From Micrasema longulum (Eukaryota > Arthropoda > Insecta > Trichoptera > Brachycentridae), in the NCBI GenBank assembly GCA_022494885.1, contig JAGVSM010003488.1:203846-267845 (forward strand): DNA of 64,000 bases, in the 5' to 3' direction. The translations under genes and the position numbers were made by a program. Shown in pieces: positions 11,046-21,954 of the stretch (its first letter is position 1; each line of letters starts with the position of its first letter). The notes beneath the pieces are model-generated. The model did not search any database, was not told the origin of the DNA, and saw only the letters and a program-made list of their open reading frames with translations.

Positions 11046-12240
11046 ATTTTTATTTATTTATTCATCGTCATATCTAATTCATTCCAGGCAAATGGTGGAT
11101 ATTGCCGTCTTTGTTTTGATTCGACTCAAGTCAAAACGTATAATATTAATATTTTTTTTAAAAAGCGAAAGTAAGTTTGTGTTTGTCCATTTAGTCAACC
11201 CTTTCAGGACGTTGTTCAAATATTTGTTTGTTAATGCGTCAGTTCAATTTATATGAAACAAGTTTGGGACTTACTCTTAGCATAAAGTAACGCTTAAGTA
11301 TTGTGGGGTATTACGTATAGTGGTATATAGTGAAAAACTGCCCCGGACGTTCTAGCACTTGTTTTACTGAATTGGCAAACCATGTTATGAATACAAACCA
11401 TTATTTTCATTTACATGAAATTCAAATAACATTAATATTGAAATACAAAGAAAAAATTTGCAGAAAATTTAAATTAACAAAATTGTATTCCAAAATTCTT
11501 CATATGTACCTCCTATCAATATTCCCCAAAATTAGGAAAACTCCACCACCTCCACTAAAAATTGCCTTGCTCCTTCCACCCGACCCTATCGGTACCAATC
11601 TTTGTATATATTTTAGTTTAGTTTATATTTACACGTGATGATGGGTAATCCAGAATACCGGAAACTTGTTGTGTTATAATATATTAAAATTTTTATGTGA
11701 TAAAAATAACAAAGTGTTTTATTTTAAATAAATTCAAAAAGTTTTTCCACAAAGTAAATGCTGAAACAATATAAAGTTTAAAAGTGATACAATTTAGATA
11801 GGAATACCATCCTTATTATAGTGGTAAAATATGTATTAGTAAAATAACCTCTTATTTATTTATTTTTATTTGGGAAAAAAAACAGTTTTTATTTACATTG
11901 TATACAGAAAATAAGGAAATATATAAACGAAATTGTAAAAACAGTCAGTATAAATATTTCACAGTGCTGTAAGCTATTGATTAAATACATTATTGGTATA
12001 AGAAAAAGCAATTTAATAATTAAAAAATGTTAGGTACTTAGAAATTGCAAATAAAATAAAAATACATGTATTTTTATACTGTATTAAACTACTTAAAATA
12101 CAGTTTTAAAAAAAAAAAATAGAAACAAGATAAATTTAAATTTAAAGAATAAGAAAATAAAAAAGTTATTTAAAAATAATATAAAAGGTACAAAATATAA
12201 TAATGAACATAATGAGATTTATGACCTTATGGTATATGCT
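11046..12240. other. Gene-free stretch with A/T-rich simple sequence
   Basis: ORFs here (11,330-11,638 and smaller) have no recognisable domain. 11,850-11,960 (TTATTTATTTATTTTTATTTGG...) looks like the tail of a minus-strand retroelement. I see no gene. Confidence 0.35.
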
Positions 12241-12570
12241 TTCAACTTATATTGGTTCCAATAGATTATATGTACTTTTGTTCACGTCCCAGTTTTTTTT
12301 GTGTTGTTACGAGCCGCCAGTGGCACGCGTCGGCATTGCGAAGCCCGCACTCAATTAGTGGTGTAAACTGGCTTGTAGTGAAGACTGAAGTAATATTTAT
12401 CCATTCTCTGGCGATAACACTCCATGCAGACCCGGTCCCGGGCATGTGGGCTACTGGGTCACCCCCACCCCCACCCTGGGCAGGGGGAGAAAGGCCCCGG
12501 GGCAGGGTAATCATATAACCGACACGGCCTAGCTTATGGACTATTATCGGGGTGATTTGTTGCATAAGGT
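12240..12570. other. GC-rich island with overlapping ORFs on both strands
   Basis: This stands out from the AT-rich surroundings: CCCGGTCCCGGGCATGTGG, CACCCCCACCCCCACCCTGG and GGCCCCGGGGC lie within about 100 bases. ORFs occur on both strands (12,252-12,518 plus; 12,266-12,565 minus) simply because stop codons are rare at this composition. It could be a 5' segment of a retroelement or a decayed exon. No family was recognised. Confidence 0.4.
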
Positions 12571-12574
12571 GTTT

Positions 12575-13400
12575 AAATGCGATCGGTCATTATATCATAA
12601 TGGAATGTTCTAAAGAACACATAACGTTTAAGTGTTTTTTCGCAACTACATACAAAGATAAATTCTTTGCGAGTCTTGTGAATTTTAAAAATCAATGTAT
12701 GTACATAATATGTTCTATTCCAAATTAAAGTTAATATTCTGTTCATATTATATTAAAATATTATGTACCTAGCTGCTTTTTACATTTAAACTGTATTTAT
12801 TTCGAACGTTTTCATTTAATTTGATTTTTCTCCATTTTAGAGCTTACTTCTTATTTTTCCATACCGACTATATTTCTAAACACTGTTCTGTCTTTAATTT
12901 CTTTCTTTTTAAAAAAAAAAATTATGTTGTTAATATATCACTTTTATTTCTGTGAAAGCCTTATGGGCGAAAAAATAAAGTAAAATAAAAATTAAGAGAT
13001 AAGTTGATATTACAAAGAAAGCAATATTACAAATGAATCAATTGTTGATTATATACGGGTAATTAGTTAAATATCTAAGATATACGGTAATTGAAATCTC
13101 AATTTTTTTTTTTTTCAAAAAATACAAGAACTTACGTAAAAACACGATAAAATGCTATTTTTGTTGTGCTCCGTGCGTCTGTTACAGACATTTTATTGAA
13201 AAGTCCTTTCATAATCCCAGACAAAATAAGTTGAATAATAGTGTAAACGCACTGAAACCAATTTAAAGTAATTAAATTTTCGCTGTTATTCAATTAAGTG
13301 AATATCTCAAAACGCTTGATTCACCCGTCTTTATATATTGTGTGTTAAAATAAGTTGAGTCCGTTTTTTTTCCAAATTTTATTAGGAAAAAAACGAATAT
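12575..13400. other. Mostly gene-free; LINE 3' terminus at 12,940-12,985
   Basis: At about 12,952-12,985, GTGAAAGCCTTATGGGCGAA forms a GCC-TTAT-GGGC hairpin followed by AATAAAGTAAAATAAAA. This is the same terminal arrangement as at 5,885, 27,012 and 35,920, so a plus-strand LINE ended here. No other feature is visible. Confidence 0.4.
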
Positions 13401-13404
13401 AATG

Positions 13405-13485
13405 ACAGCCAATGACAGGTCATAAGCCCTGTAGATGCCTAGACTTCTATATTACCTTCTCTAAAATGTTCTTTATCTCTGTTGT
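13405..13485 (+). repeat. R1 fragment
   Basis: AGCCAATGACAGGTCATAAG through ATGCCTAGACTTCTATATTA to TTATCTCTGTTGTAA, the right half of R1. Confidence 0.65.
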
Positions 13486-13964
13486 AATATGTTAATATTA
13501 ACAGCTCCCCAGGGAGTTGAGTCCAGTCCTTGTATACAAATTTTGGACAAACTCAAAATATTATTAACTATTTATTTGTCAAAGTAAAAAATAGTTCAAC
13601 TGTTGTGTAGATTTGATTATTCACTCTTTTTATAAAAGTTCTGTCATCTCATTTTCGCTTTTCTATGACTAGCTGCTTTCTACATAACTACGTTCAATTA
13701 TGATCCGTACAAACCACGTAATAAAAATCGTTTAATTCTTGATTTATGTCAATTAGATGACACTTGCTTATATTGCGAGTTTGTTTTGGGGAAAATAAAA
13801 TAAAACTCTGTGACTTGTAATTCGTCTGAATTTATGACATAATATTACCTGGCAAATACAATTTCATATTAATGTGGACGCTTTCATAAATACATTCATT
13901 CGTATTTTTGTGTTACATATACGTTACATTATTTACAAACTAATAACTAAAATATGATATATTT

Positions 13965-14205
13965 CATCATCAAACCCTTATCCGCACCTGATGGTGCGTA
14001 GGACACTGCATCGATACAATAAATAGTGTATATCGATCATCAGTAGGTAAAGCGATCACTCTTACCCATCGAGTTCCAGTAAAAAATAACTAAATATTCC
14101 AGTGTACAAATAAATATTTCTTATCGACCCTCCCAGGAATCGAACCCAGGACCTCAAGCATGGAAGGCAAATGCGCTAATCACTACACTATCAGGCGGGC
14201 TTTTT
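13965..14205 (-). mobile_element. SINE-A related element with best-preserved pol III promoter
   Basis: On the minus strand: a tRNA-like head with A-box-like TAGTGTAGTGATTAGCGC and a perfect B box GGTTCGATTCC, then a body sharing the SINE-A 3' end (GTGTCCTACGCACCATCAGG), then a short TGATGATG tail. Presumed to be transcribed by RNA polymerase III and moved by a LINE. The body is divergent from the other copies, so it may be a subfamily. Confidence 0.7.
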
Positions 14206-14624
14206 GCCACCCGATTATCGTTTTCAGGATTTTTACTTGAGAGTGGTCATCGAGTCGAAAACACTCCAGAATTTCGGTTTCACACTCAAAACTGTACTAA
14301 ATTTACGTTCCAACAACTTTTAAGTTATAACATTAGGTATTAACATAAGTTGTGTCCGGTTTGTTCAAAATTTAAAAAATGAGCACTAAACGTAAAACAA
14401 AATGGTAGAGGTTATACGTCATTCGAAAAAATATTTTCTGCTCTGCAAAATATTGTGTTTGCTTTAACGGTACATGTGTTATTTTATATGATTACAAGCC
14501 CTCAAAATGAAATGTCAAGCATGTGAAAGTGAGCATTTTCAACACCAGAAGTTCGCGTACAATTAAGACAATAAAGCTGCCAAAGATTTTTGCGATATTT
14601 GCGCAGTGTCCGGTGAAGACGTTT

Positions 14625-14895
14625 TTTTTTTTTTTTAAATTTCCCTTTCCGTACCCAATGGTGCATAGGGCACTGCACTGGTATATCAATCGCAGCGTAT
14701 CTGGATATTTTTTTGATTCATGAAGGTAAGATGATCAGTCTTACGCTTCAGGTACCAGTCAAGAGAATATGAAATATGCTGGTGTAAAACACCATTTTAA
14801 ATTAATATTTCATATCAACTATGTCGGGAATAGAATTCGAGACCTCTCGCATGGTAGGCAAATGCGTTGGCCATTAGACCACGAGGCCGACAGAC
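14625..14895 (-). mobile_element. SINE-A, full-length copy
   Basis: The minus-strand head (14,830-14,895) reads GTCGGCCTCGTGGTCTAATG with an A-box-like TGGTCTAATGG. A degenerate B box lies around GAGGTCTCGAATTC. A body of about 190 bp follows, including GCAGTGCCCTATGCACCATT, then an A-rich tail (the T run at 14,622-14,636 on the plus strand). Other full copies are at 20,205 and 57,720. The overlapping ORFs are not genes. Confidence 0.75.
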
Positions 14896-15094
14896 GCTAT
14901 TAATTATTGACTATTTTTTTGTGAAATAATGAAAGAGAATACATTATTGACCAATTTCTTGTATATTTTTTTGCTATCCTCTTGTTCTCATAGCTAGGTT
15001 TGAGTTTTGGTAGTGATTGCTACGCAAAATGAAAAATCATAATAAATTTAATGTAATGATGTAATAACTTAGAATAATATATAACTTACTAATT
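14896..15094. other. Unique AT-rich spacer
   Basis: Nothing is recognised between SINE-A and the SINE-B body. Confidence 0.3.
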
Positions 15095-15225
15095 GAAAAA
15101 AACTAAGTACACTTCCACTTATTTTTTTGACCAATAAGCCCTTTCACCCTCTAATATATATCTTCAGACTGATAAATATTAAACAGTGTAAGGATAGTTT
15201 ATGTAAAACTAAATATTGTCTTAAG
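15095..15225 (+). mobile_element. SINE-B body fragment (no tRNA head)
   Basis: ACTTCCACTTATTTTTTTGA, then CTTTCACCCTCTAATATATA, TCTTCAGACTGATAAATATT and GTGTAAGGAT, matching the body of the SINE-B copy at 26,090-26,200. The head is missing. Confidence 0.55.
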
Positions 15226-15574
15226 TGTAGGTACATTTAAAATAAGTTTAAAGAGATACAATGCATCATATTTTAATGCTGTTAGTCGGACAGATTATTG
15301 AAACATGTGCTGGCGTAAGAGAGGATTATATTCTATGAAAATATTTGTTTTTTATTACAATGTACAGGGTCTAACTGAGGGGACTAAAAAGGGTGAGTTT
15401 TTGAATTCCATCTGCTAATTTATTAAAATTATATCGCTGGTATTTTTATCCTATTTATTTCTAAAATTTCTAATCTATCTAATTTTGGACCTTTATGTCC
15501 TACATATTTTTTTTTTTCTTTTGATTCGTCAAAATTATGTTTTAATTCCATTATATGTGATGAATAGTTTGTTC

Positions 15575-16055
15575 TATTGTTATTTATTTATTTATGCTTT
15601 TACAATTTTGTATTATCTATTTTTATACAGAATAATGTTCCGTGACTTAGTAAAATAAAACATGCCTTAAATTAGTTATTTAACATAGTCGACACAATAA
15701 TAATATAAAAACGTAATTTATCTAAATAACTTAATGATCACTGTAAACATAATAAGCAAAATAAACTAAAATAATCACAAAAAACAAAATAAATTCATAT
15801 AAACTTGCAGATAAAATTTCAAAAGCAGGAAACATTTTTTTACCTATTTGGCTTGATCCACTCATCGATCCACTCATCCATTTCTTGATAGCAATTTTAT
15901 ATTGAGAGTTCTTACTAATTATCCTTATGGACAATGGAAGTCGATTGTACACTTAAATCGAATTGTATGCCAATCCTCTTTGCCCAAAAGTTGTATTAAT
16001 TTTTAATTGTTTTTGCAGTATCAGGGTGGAGTATCTGGTAACTCTTGTATTTGTG
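15575..16055 (-). pseudogene. LINE-I RT C-terminus and 3' UTR
   Basis: Minus-strand frames give LKINTTFGQRGLAYNSI and then VYNRLPLSIRIISKNSQYK, the terminal block of CR1/L2-like RTs (..FG.RG..YNRLP..IR..). One in-frame stop separates the two. The minus-strand 3' UTR ends at about 15,580 in ATAAATAAATAA. A second member of this type is at 37,440-38,235. It is 5'-truncated and dead. Confidence 0.6.
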
Positions 16056-16059
16056 TAAT

Positions 16060-17240
16060 AAGTTATGTAAGGTAGATAATTATTGCTATGTGCGTACAGT
16101 AACAGAGCTTTTACATAAAGTTGTTGTACTTAATGTATGTGAAGCTCAATGTTATTTCAGTCTTCATTTAATTGCTCTCCCGCTTTGTCCTATATATGAA
16201 CAATGACAATTACGTGTTAATTCATCTTTTCCGCTTTTTCATAAAAATTCGACCTGATCTTTTATATGTAAATACAAGTTATTACATCATCGTAATAAAT
16301 GTGTTGTGTTTTTTTTGGCACTAATGATCGGAAAGGTCTCAATTAGTACAAATAAATTGGCCAATTCTGCGTTTGATTAACTTTCGCGTTCTTTCGCGAT
16401 ATTAATATTAAACTGAAAAAGCCTTGTAACGGTCAATTGTTTACCCAACAAGCGAACCCCGAATTCATTACGCGGACTTTTTGTAGAACGGTTTCGTTAA
16501 AAAAGGCTCTCTTGCAAAGTATTAATTTATTCTAATCTGAATCTCTTATGAAGAATTAATTTAAATTTATTTCCATTTAACAAAGCCTTAATTTATGCAA
16601 ATATACATTTTTTGAATTTTTGTTTCTCTTTTATTCTTTCCCATTAAATTTCAAGTTACATTCCTATTAAACAGTTAGATATATAAATAAGAAAGTATTT
16701 TTTTCATTTAAATATTTTATTATTACAAATTTAGAAATTTGTACAGTTTGTAAAGTTTGAACCATATATACTTTTTTTAAACGGATACAATTAAAATAAA
16801 TTAAGTGCTTTCTCTATAATCCTGCACTTCACTTCTCCGGTCTTGCAGGTCTGGTGTTTTTAAATAGACAGCTACCAAGCGTGTTAAAGTCGATTTCCAG
16901 TAATCCGGCAGTGCTCAAGTCCGATATCTGCCGAATTACCAGAGCCTATTGTAATTTGCGAATATATCTTATTGAAAATTATAAAATAATTAGTATTATT
17001 AACCGATTTAACATGATTTAAGCTTAGTTCCCATAAGTTAAACTTTATTTAAATCCTATATAAATGCTGTGAATTCTAATTTCTGAAAATTTGAAAATTC
17101 TCAATGACCCATAATTAAATAGACACGTTAAAAGCACGTAATATATGGCATTTCAATTAGTAAGTAGCCTTGGACGTGACTCTACGAACTATGTGTGATA
17201 ATAAAATGATAAGAAAAAACTGTTAAGGGAGCATAATATT
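16060..17240. other. Gene-free AT-rich stretch
   Basis: No ORF of note and no recognised repeat. Confidence 0.4.
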
Positions 17241-17244
17241 TTTA

Positions 17245-17385
17245 CTCGTATAATTTTGTTTTGCCCTTGTTTGTCTTTGCTAAATAGTTTTATGTTCTTT
17301 TTGTTCAGTTTCTTGCATTTATGTTTCTTCATGTAACTGTTGCAATTGGCTTAGGCCGTATGTATATAATAAATAAATACAATTA
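17245..17385 (+). mobile_element. LINE-A 3' UTR fragment
   Basis: GCCCTTGTTTGTCTTTGCTA through TTCTTCATGTAACTGTTGCA and AATTGGCTTAGGCCGTATGT, then AATAAATAAATA. It matches 2,424-2,520 (LINE-A) and shows the very 3' end: a GGC-TTA-GCC hairpin followed by the tail. Confidence 0.6.
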
Positions 17386-17480
17386 TTGCAGCTTATTAAG
17401 ATGCCTGGCATGCCAGTTTTATATTTTTGTGAAACAACTTTGGTGAAGGTGTACAGTGGGTTTTCTTGATGGTTTAATTG

Positions 17481-17524
17481 ATGTCCTGACAAAGAAACGT
17501 GTACGTCTTGAAACCGGTAGACAT
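17481..17524 (+). ncRNA. Hammerhead ribozyme-like motif (best structured copy)
   Basis: The layout matches a minimal type I hammerhead. Stem I is ATGTC (17,481-17,485) with GACAT (17,520-17,524). Then come core CTGACAA, stem II GAAAC/GTCTT (one mismatch) with loop GTGTAC, GAAA, the self-complementary CCGG, and TA at the expected cleavage position. One core base departs from the consensus CTGANGA (G8 is A), which should abolish cleavage in this copy. Such ribozymes with a tiny palindromic helix III are known in Penelope-like elements and animal retrozymes. The host element here is unassigned. Confidence 0.6.
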
Positions 17525-17559
17525 AGAAAAGTCGGTAAGGGGTTATAAACAAATATTTA

Positions 17560-19095
17560 ATATCATCTAGTATTGAATGTCAGTTAATAATATTTTAGTA
17601 TAACCCAAAATTTAGAAAAAATAAATAAATGTCTAGAAATTAAAAGGAATTTAAAAAAGAATCCGATTGTGATCCACAAAAATGAATGTTGTTTATTTAA
17701 ATTCAAGTTTTTTTTAAATACATAAAAAATAACATACTAACATTTTATTAAACTTTATTTTCTCAACGAATGCGATCGGTCGATGAATAATACATTTAGG
17801 CTTCTAACTTTCTTGCTAGAAATAAGATTGCAAATTTAAAACTCCCAGCCCAAATCTCATCATTTTGAAAAAAACCGTACGTAAATCGGTCTAGTAGTTA
17901 TTTGATCTTTTAAGGACACACATTCTAACATTGTCTTTTATAAATTTAGATGTTTTAACTGTTCGTAAATTGATTAAAATTAAAAAAAAAAACTAAGGAT
18001 TTTTTACCCAACCATGAATATTAATCTCCCTTTTAGATAATGATAAAAGTCATATAGTTTGAAAAAAAATATATTTTCGGGATCTGTGTGGTTGTACGAG
18101 GTATCAATTTAAATTCAACAAGGATGTAGGTATAATTATTTTTGCTCACCGTATTAACAACCCGGTCAGGGGAGTATTTGAAGTAAATCCTTTGGTACGA
18201 TTTGTAAGGTAATAACATTTGTAGTTCACTGTGTAAATAGTTCCGGCTAGTTAGAGATACTCGAAGGGTTGGCGGTTAGTAGCTGGTAAGGGAGCCTGTT
18301 TTACTGGTTATAGCAGCCAATTTTCTTTGCAGAGCGCCATATATTATGCGAATACTTGAGAATGCTCCATACAATAGGCACATTTATCTCAATGAATTGT
18401 TAATATCGTATAAACCCCATATTATTAAATGAAGACCCTATTCTAGGGCTGAATATTTGATTTATTTACAAACGTTATTAAAATAATAAATTACAAATAT
18501 AATTTATTATTAAAAATCAGCATTACAAATATAATAAAATATTATGACCGAATGTATGTTTGTTATATTAGCTATCTAAGTATTTCGATAGCTAGCAAAT
18601 ATAATAGGGTAATATCACATACTACGAATACCGATAAAAATAGATGAAATGTATTTAGAATCATGAATTGTATTTTCAAAATCAATATGGATATTGTGGA
18701 GACATGTTTTCATGCATTAATTTAAAAGGGAACTTTGAAAAAAATTCGTCGTTAGAAAAACGCCACATGTTTAGCCTTGACAGTTGTGACGTCAAGATTC
18801 GTGACAATGTTCTAAATAAATTTGAATGAACAGAAACAAATAAACATTAATCATGACGTATTAGGGGTGTGGACAATGGAATAACCGATTTTCGGGAATT
18901 CAAAATTTAAAATATTTTTTATGCTAATAATAATGAGCAAATTATTTTTTTTTACTGGACAGTATTTTATAGACTTTAATTACTTTAAAAATGTTAAAAA
19001 AAACTGGTATTTCCCTATTGTATTTTATGTAATGGTTTTTATTTGTTTGTTTTACCCTCTGTAAGAATAAAGTTGTACTCGATAAAAATAAACGA
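17560..19095. other. Gene-free AT-rich stretch
   Basis: Only short low-complexity ORFs occur and no recognised element was found. Confidence 0.4.
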
Positions 19096-19099
19096 ATAT

Positions 19100-19393
19100 T
19101 TAATATCTTCACTGCTGGATTAGGCTCCATCTAAATTTTTCCATGTTTTTTTGTACTGGGCACTCTATTTCATCCATGTCCCATGTCGTCAGTCCGTCTC
19201 CTTTGTGGCCCTCCTACTTTTTTAAAATTTTCGTAGTGTCTCTTAATTAGTATTCTGAAGATCGAGCTATCAACTTCGTATCTCGCCACATGACCCACCA
19301 CTGCCATTTGTGTATTCGCGTTATTTCTGCAATATCAGTCATCTTTGTACGACGTCGATTCATTCCTTGTTTGGTCACTTAAGGAGAAGTCCA
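19100..19393 (-). pseudogene. LINE-Q RT C-terminal fragment
   Basis: On the minus strand: LSDQTRNE, then (after a shift) RRRTKMTDIAEITRIHKWQWWVMW, and then a GRP-less tail leading to KK-EGHKGDGLTTWDM. It matches the RRRTKVTDI...WQWAGHVAR block near the end of many insect LINE polyproteins. Its upstream end is cut at the R4 repeat, so R4 may have inserted here. Confidence 0.55.
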
Positions 19394-19397
19394 ATAT

Positions 19398-19632
19398 TTG
19401 TCTTGGATTTTTCAACACCGAATCACTTCCGCGCCAGACCTTTTATCAGATGCAGACGATACATATGAAGCTTGGCTTTGGCGATGACTATTTACTGCTG
19501 TTTCTGAAGCTTTTTATCTGTCAACTCAATTTTGCATTTATTTTTATCAAAACACGCAACTTTTCCCGCAAATATTGTAGCTTTTACAGAATTTGCGTTG
19601 CGCCGTTGCAATGAGCAAAAATAGTATTTTAT
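19398..19632 (+). repeat. R4 repeat, plus copy
   Basis: Starts near GGATTTTTCAACACCGAATC and ends near AATGAGCAAAAATAGTATTT. A near-identical inverted copy lies at 24,723-24,962, differing by only a handful of bases over about 235. There is no tRNA head, no inverted ends and no recognisable coding. The ORF through it is not supported as a gene. Confidence 0.75.
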
Positions 19633-19642
19633 CGATTTTTAA

Positions 19643-19690
19643 AACCAGCCCATGGCAGGTCACGAGCCATGTAAATACTTAGATTTCCTC
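19643..19690 (+). repeat. R1 fragment
   Basis: AACCAGCCCATGGCAGGTCA followed by GAGCCATGTAAATACTTAGA matches the centre of R1. Confidence 0.5.
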
Positions 19691-19799
19691 ACTCACCAAT
19701 AATCGTATCGTCAGCTTAAAGGTATCAGTTTCTTTATTTGATTAAATTATACTTGAATCAGAACGCCCTTGTAAACAAACACATTTATTATTAAATAAT

Positions 19800-20110
19800 G
19801 AACCACCCTTAATATAAACCGGAGCATTGTTCAGACTGCTCAGAGTTTCAGTCTAATAAAACATTGTGTTTAACAAAAACGTCTTAGCGTCTTCATCCCT
19901 TAATTCGGCCTCCTGGGCCCATTACTAGGCGGCCCGTGGGGGAGGCTGGGTAGAAGGGTATTGTTATATTTCAGGAGAGGAGGGTAGCAATAAATTATTA
20001 CCACTTGTCACAGATTGCTCCAACTCCGGAACAAACAATCGGGCAGGTTGATGCGGTCGGGAGATTAATCTAACCGACATCCTTATCTCCGTCCGAGGGA
20101 GCCGAGAAAA
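19800..20110 (+). promoter_or_regulatory. LTR- or promoter-like segment
   Basis: TATAAA (19,813) precedes TCAGACTGCTCAGAGTTTCAGT, whose TCAGT resembles an arthropod initiator. AATAAAACATTG (about 19,856) follows as a poly(A)-signal-like site. A GC-rich stretch (GGCCTCCTGGGCCCATTACT...) comes next. The order TATA - start - AATAAA within 60 bases is that of a retroelement LTR. No second LTR, primer-binding site or gag/pol is visible, so this could be a solo LTR remnant or chance. Confidence 0.3.
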
Positions 20111-20204
20111 AGATAAAAATACCAAAGTGGAGCGTCGTTTGTTCTTAAATATTATACAAAACTGTAACACGAAACAAGCGAAATATAGAATTTATCGTGC
20201 CTAC

Positions 20205-20485
20205 GAGCACTTCTCATCATTCATTATCATCATTCCCTTTTCGCACCTAATAGTGCACAGGGCACTGCATTGGTACACCAATCGCACCGTATCTAGATTA
20301 TTTTTGTTACATAAATGCAAAATGATCAGTCGTACTCTTCAGACACCAGTCCAGGGACTATGAAGTTTTTAAAGGTAAAAACATTTTTGCAAATTAACAT
20401 TTCATGTCAAACACGTTGGGAATCGAAACCGAGATATCTGCACGGTAGGTTTACGCGCTGATCACTACAACACGAAGCCGACAAG
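20205..20485 (-). mobile_element. SINE-A, full-length copy
   Basis: Plus-strand view: ATCATCATTCCC (tail), GCACAGGGCACTGCATTGGT, ACCAATCGCACCGTATCTAG, AAAATGATCAGTCGTACTCT, and ending at CACGAAGCCGACAAG (head). It is oriented minus with a degenerate tRNA-like head and a GAT-type tail. Confidence 0.7.
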
Positions 20486-20649
20486 CACTTCTAAAAACAG
20501 GTTATTCTTGTGAAGAAAACGCCATGATTTAGTGTATTTTTAATTTTTACAACATCATAAAAAAATCGTGAAATAGACGAGTATTTTCAACAAGATCTCA
20601 GATAAAAAACCTGGAATAGGAAATTTAGTGAAGATAACTCTTTATTGTT

Positions 20650-20705
20650 TTATTATTGGCGCGTTTGCCTACCATTCTCGAGGTTTTGCGTTCGATAGCT
20701 AGTTG
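20650..20705 (+). mobile_element. SINE-A head fragment
   Basis: GGCGCGTTTGCCTACCATTC TCGAGGTTTTGCGTTCGATA matches the tRNA-like head of SINE-A in plus orientation. It is truncated after the B-box region. Confidence 0.5.
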
Positions 20706-20709
20706 ATTC

Positions 20710-21570
20710 TGGTTGCAAATAACTTGCTTTTTGTTCTCTCATTATCTACTGTGATCACACCGTTATCAGTGTGATCCCATTGCCCGGGGTTCACGAGGTG
20801 GACGCTAATAATTTAATCGACATTTAATACATTTTTGAAAAACCTATTTCTACATTTAATGCACCCCTGTTGGTAAAAATAGTAAAATTTGACATTTACG
20901 AAAATCAGTTTGTATTTGAATATTCATTATTTTTTGGAATTCAATCACAAACAACAATCTAGCTACCTACTTAACAATGACATAATCTTCTTTTACGTTT
21001 AAACCAACAGTTTTTACACGTTTTCACGACACAATCAGGCATATAAGTATGTAATTAAATATCAAGCTCACGTCCAGATCTTGCTGGCGGTTAAAAAACG
21101 ACTAAATACGAGGTTGGCATGCTTAAACGTTTGAATTTGAGTTAAGTGTCATAGTTTTAGAAGGTTCAGGGTGCATCTATGTGTATTCATAGGTCGATGG
21201 TTTTATTTAAAAACACCGAACCTATTTCTATGGTTACGTTAACGCATTATGAAATAAAGTTTTGTAAGTATACTTAAGTATGTTTTATATAAAGAGGGAA
21301 CAAAGTGTGACTTTTCTTCAAATAAACGTATTCCCGTATTTTCAACCTGGATTATGGCACTATAGAAGTGATAGGCACTATAAATAATTACCTTTAGTGT
21401 GTTTCAATAGCTTTGATTTTTTGATAAATTGTTTTATTCGCGGTCTTAGGGCGCACGTTATACAAATATGATAACTATTTTTGAAAAACGCTAAACGTTA
21501 CTATACGGAAAATATTTTTTTGATATTCGGTCTGAAAAATATAACAAAACCGGTTCAGTTTTGAAGTTAA
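20710..21570. other. Gene-free stretch
   Basis: No ORF, repeat or structure was recognised. Confidence 0.35.
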
Positions 21571-21579
21571 TTTAATCGG

Positions 21580-21765
21580 GTTGTGGTCCTGTGGCTAGTG
21601 TCTCGGACTCACGGACCGAAGGTCCGTGGTTCGAATCCCACTCTACCCCAACTCGATTCCATTTTCTAATAGTGAGTTATTTACAACTCGTTGAAAATGG
21701 CCCTCAAAATTAAATATTTGGGTAAATCATAAGAACGCAAATATTTCTTTTTTTTAAAAAAAAAA
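21580..21765 (+). mobile_element. SINE-C, full-length copy
   Basis: tRNA-derived head at about 21,581-21,650 with B box GGTTCGAATCC and A-box-like TGGCTAGTGTC. A body with TTATTTACAACTCGTTGAAA and AAGAACGCAAATATTTC follows, ending in a T/A homopolymer. Copies recur at 40,150 (plus) and 34,890 (minus). It is Pol III-type and non-coding. Confidence 0.75.
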
Positions 21766-21768
21766 AAA

Positions 21769-21953
21769 AAAAAGTGAGGAAAATGGGACAGCGAAACGTC
21801 GATTTTGTCTTTTTTAGTTAGGCATGAAAGGTCCGACATGCAGTTATATTTTTTTGCACAGTATCGGGTAAGTATCTGCAAGATATTGACCGAAAAACAA
21901 TAATCAAATATCTATTTATCAAAATTCCCTGTCACCGCATTTCCTCACTTTTT
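21769..21953. repeat. Small inverted-repeat element
   Basis: AAAAAGTGAGGAAAATGGGA on the left; the reverse complement of the right end reads AAAAAGTGAGGAAATGCGGT. The element is about 185 bp with ends of about 15-20 bp and no coding. It abuts SINE-C through an A run. Confidence 0.5.
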
Positions 21954-21954
21954 A

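Noticed and set aside
12252..12565. Pair of genes on opposite strands
   Set aside because: Open frames on both strands follow from high GC. Neither has a domain or a preferred codon pattern.
19345..19614. 89-codon ORF through R4
   Set aside because: The same DNA is a dispersed repeat. The inverted copy does not preserve this frame as a gene-like unit, and no domain is visible.
21580..21655. Functional tRNA gene
   Set aside because: Same reason: the B box is perfect, but the sequence continues into the SINE-C body found at two other loci.
21781..21815. Further hammerhead copy at GCGAAACGTCGAT
   Set aside because: GAAA-CGTC is present, but no CTGATGA core and no stem II could be placed upstream.
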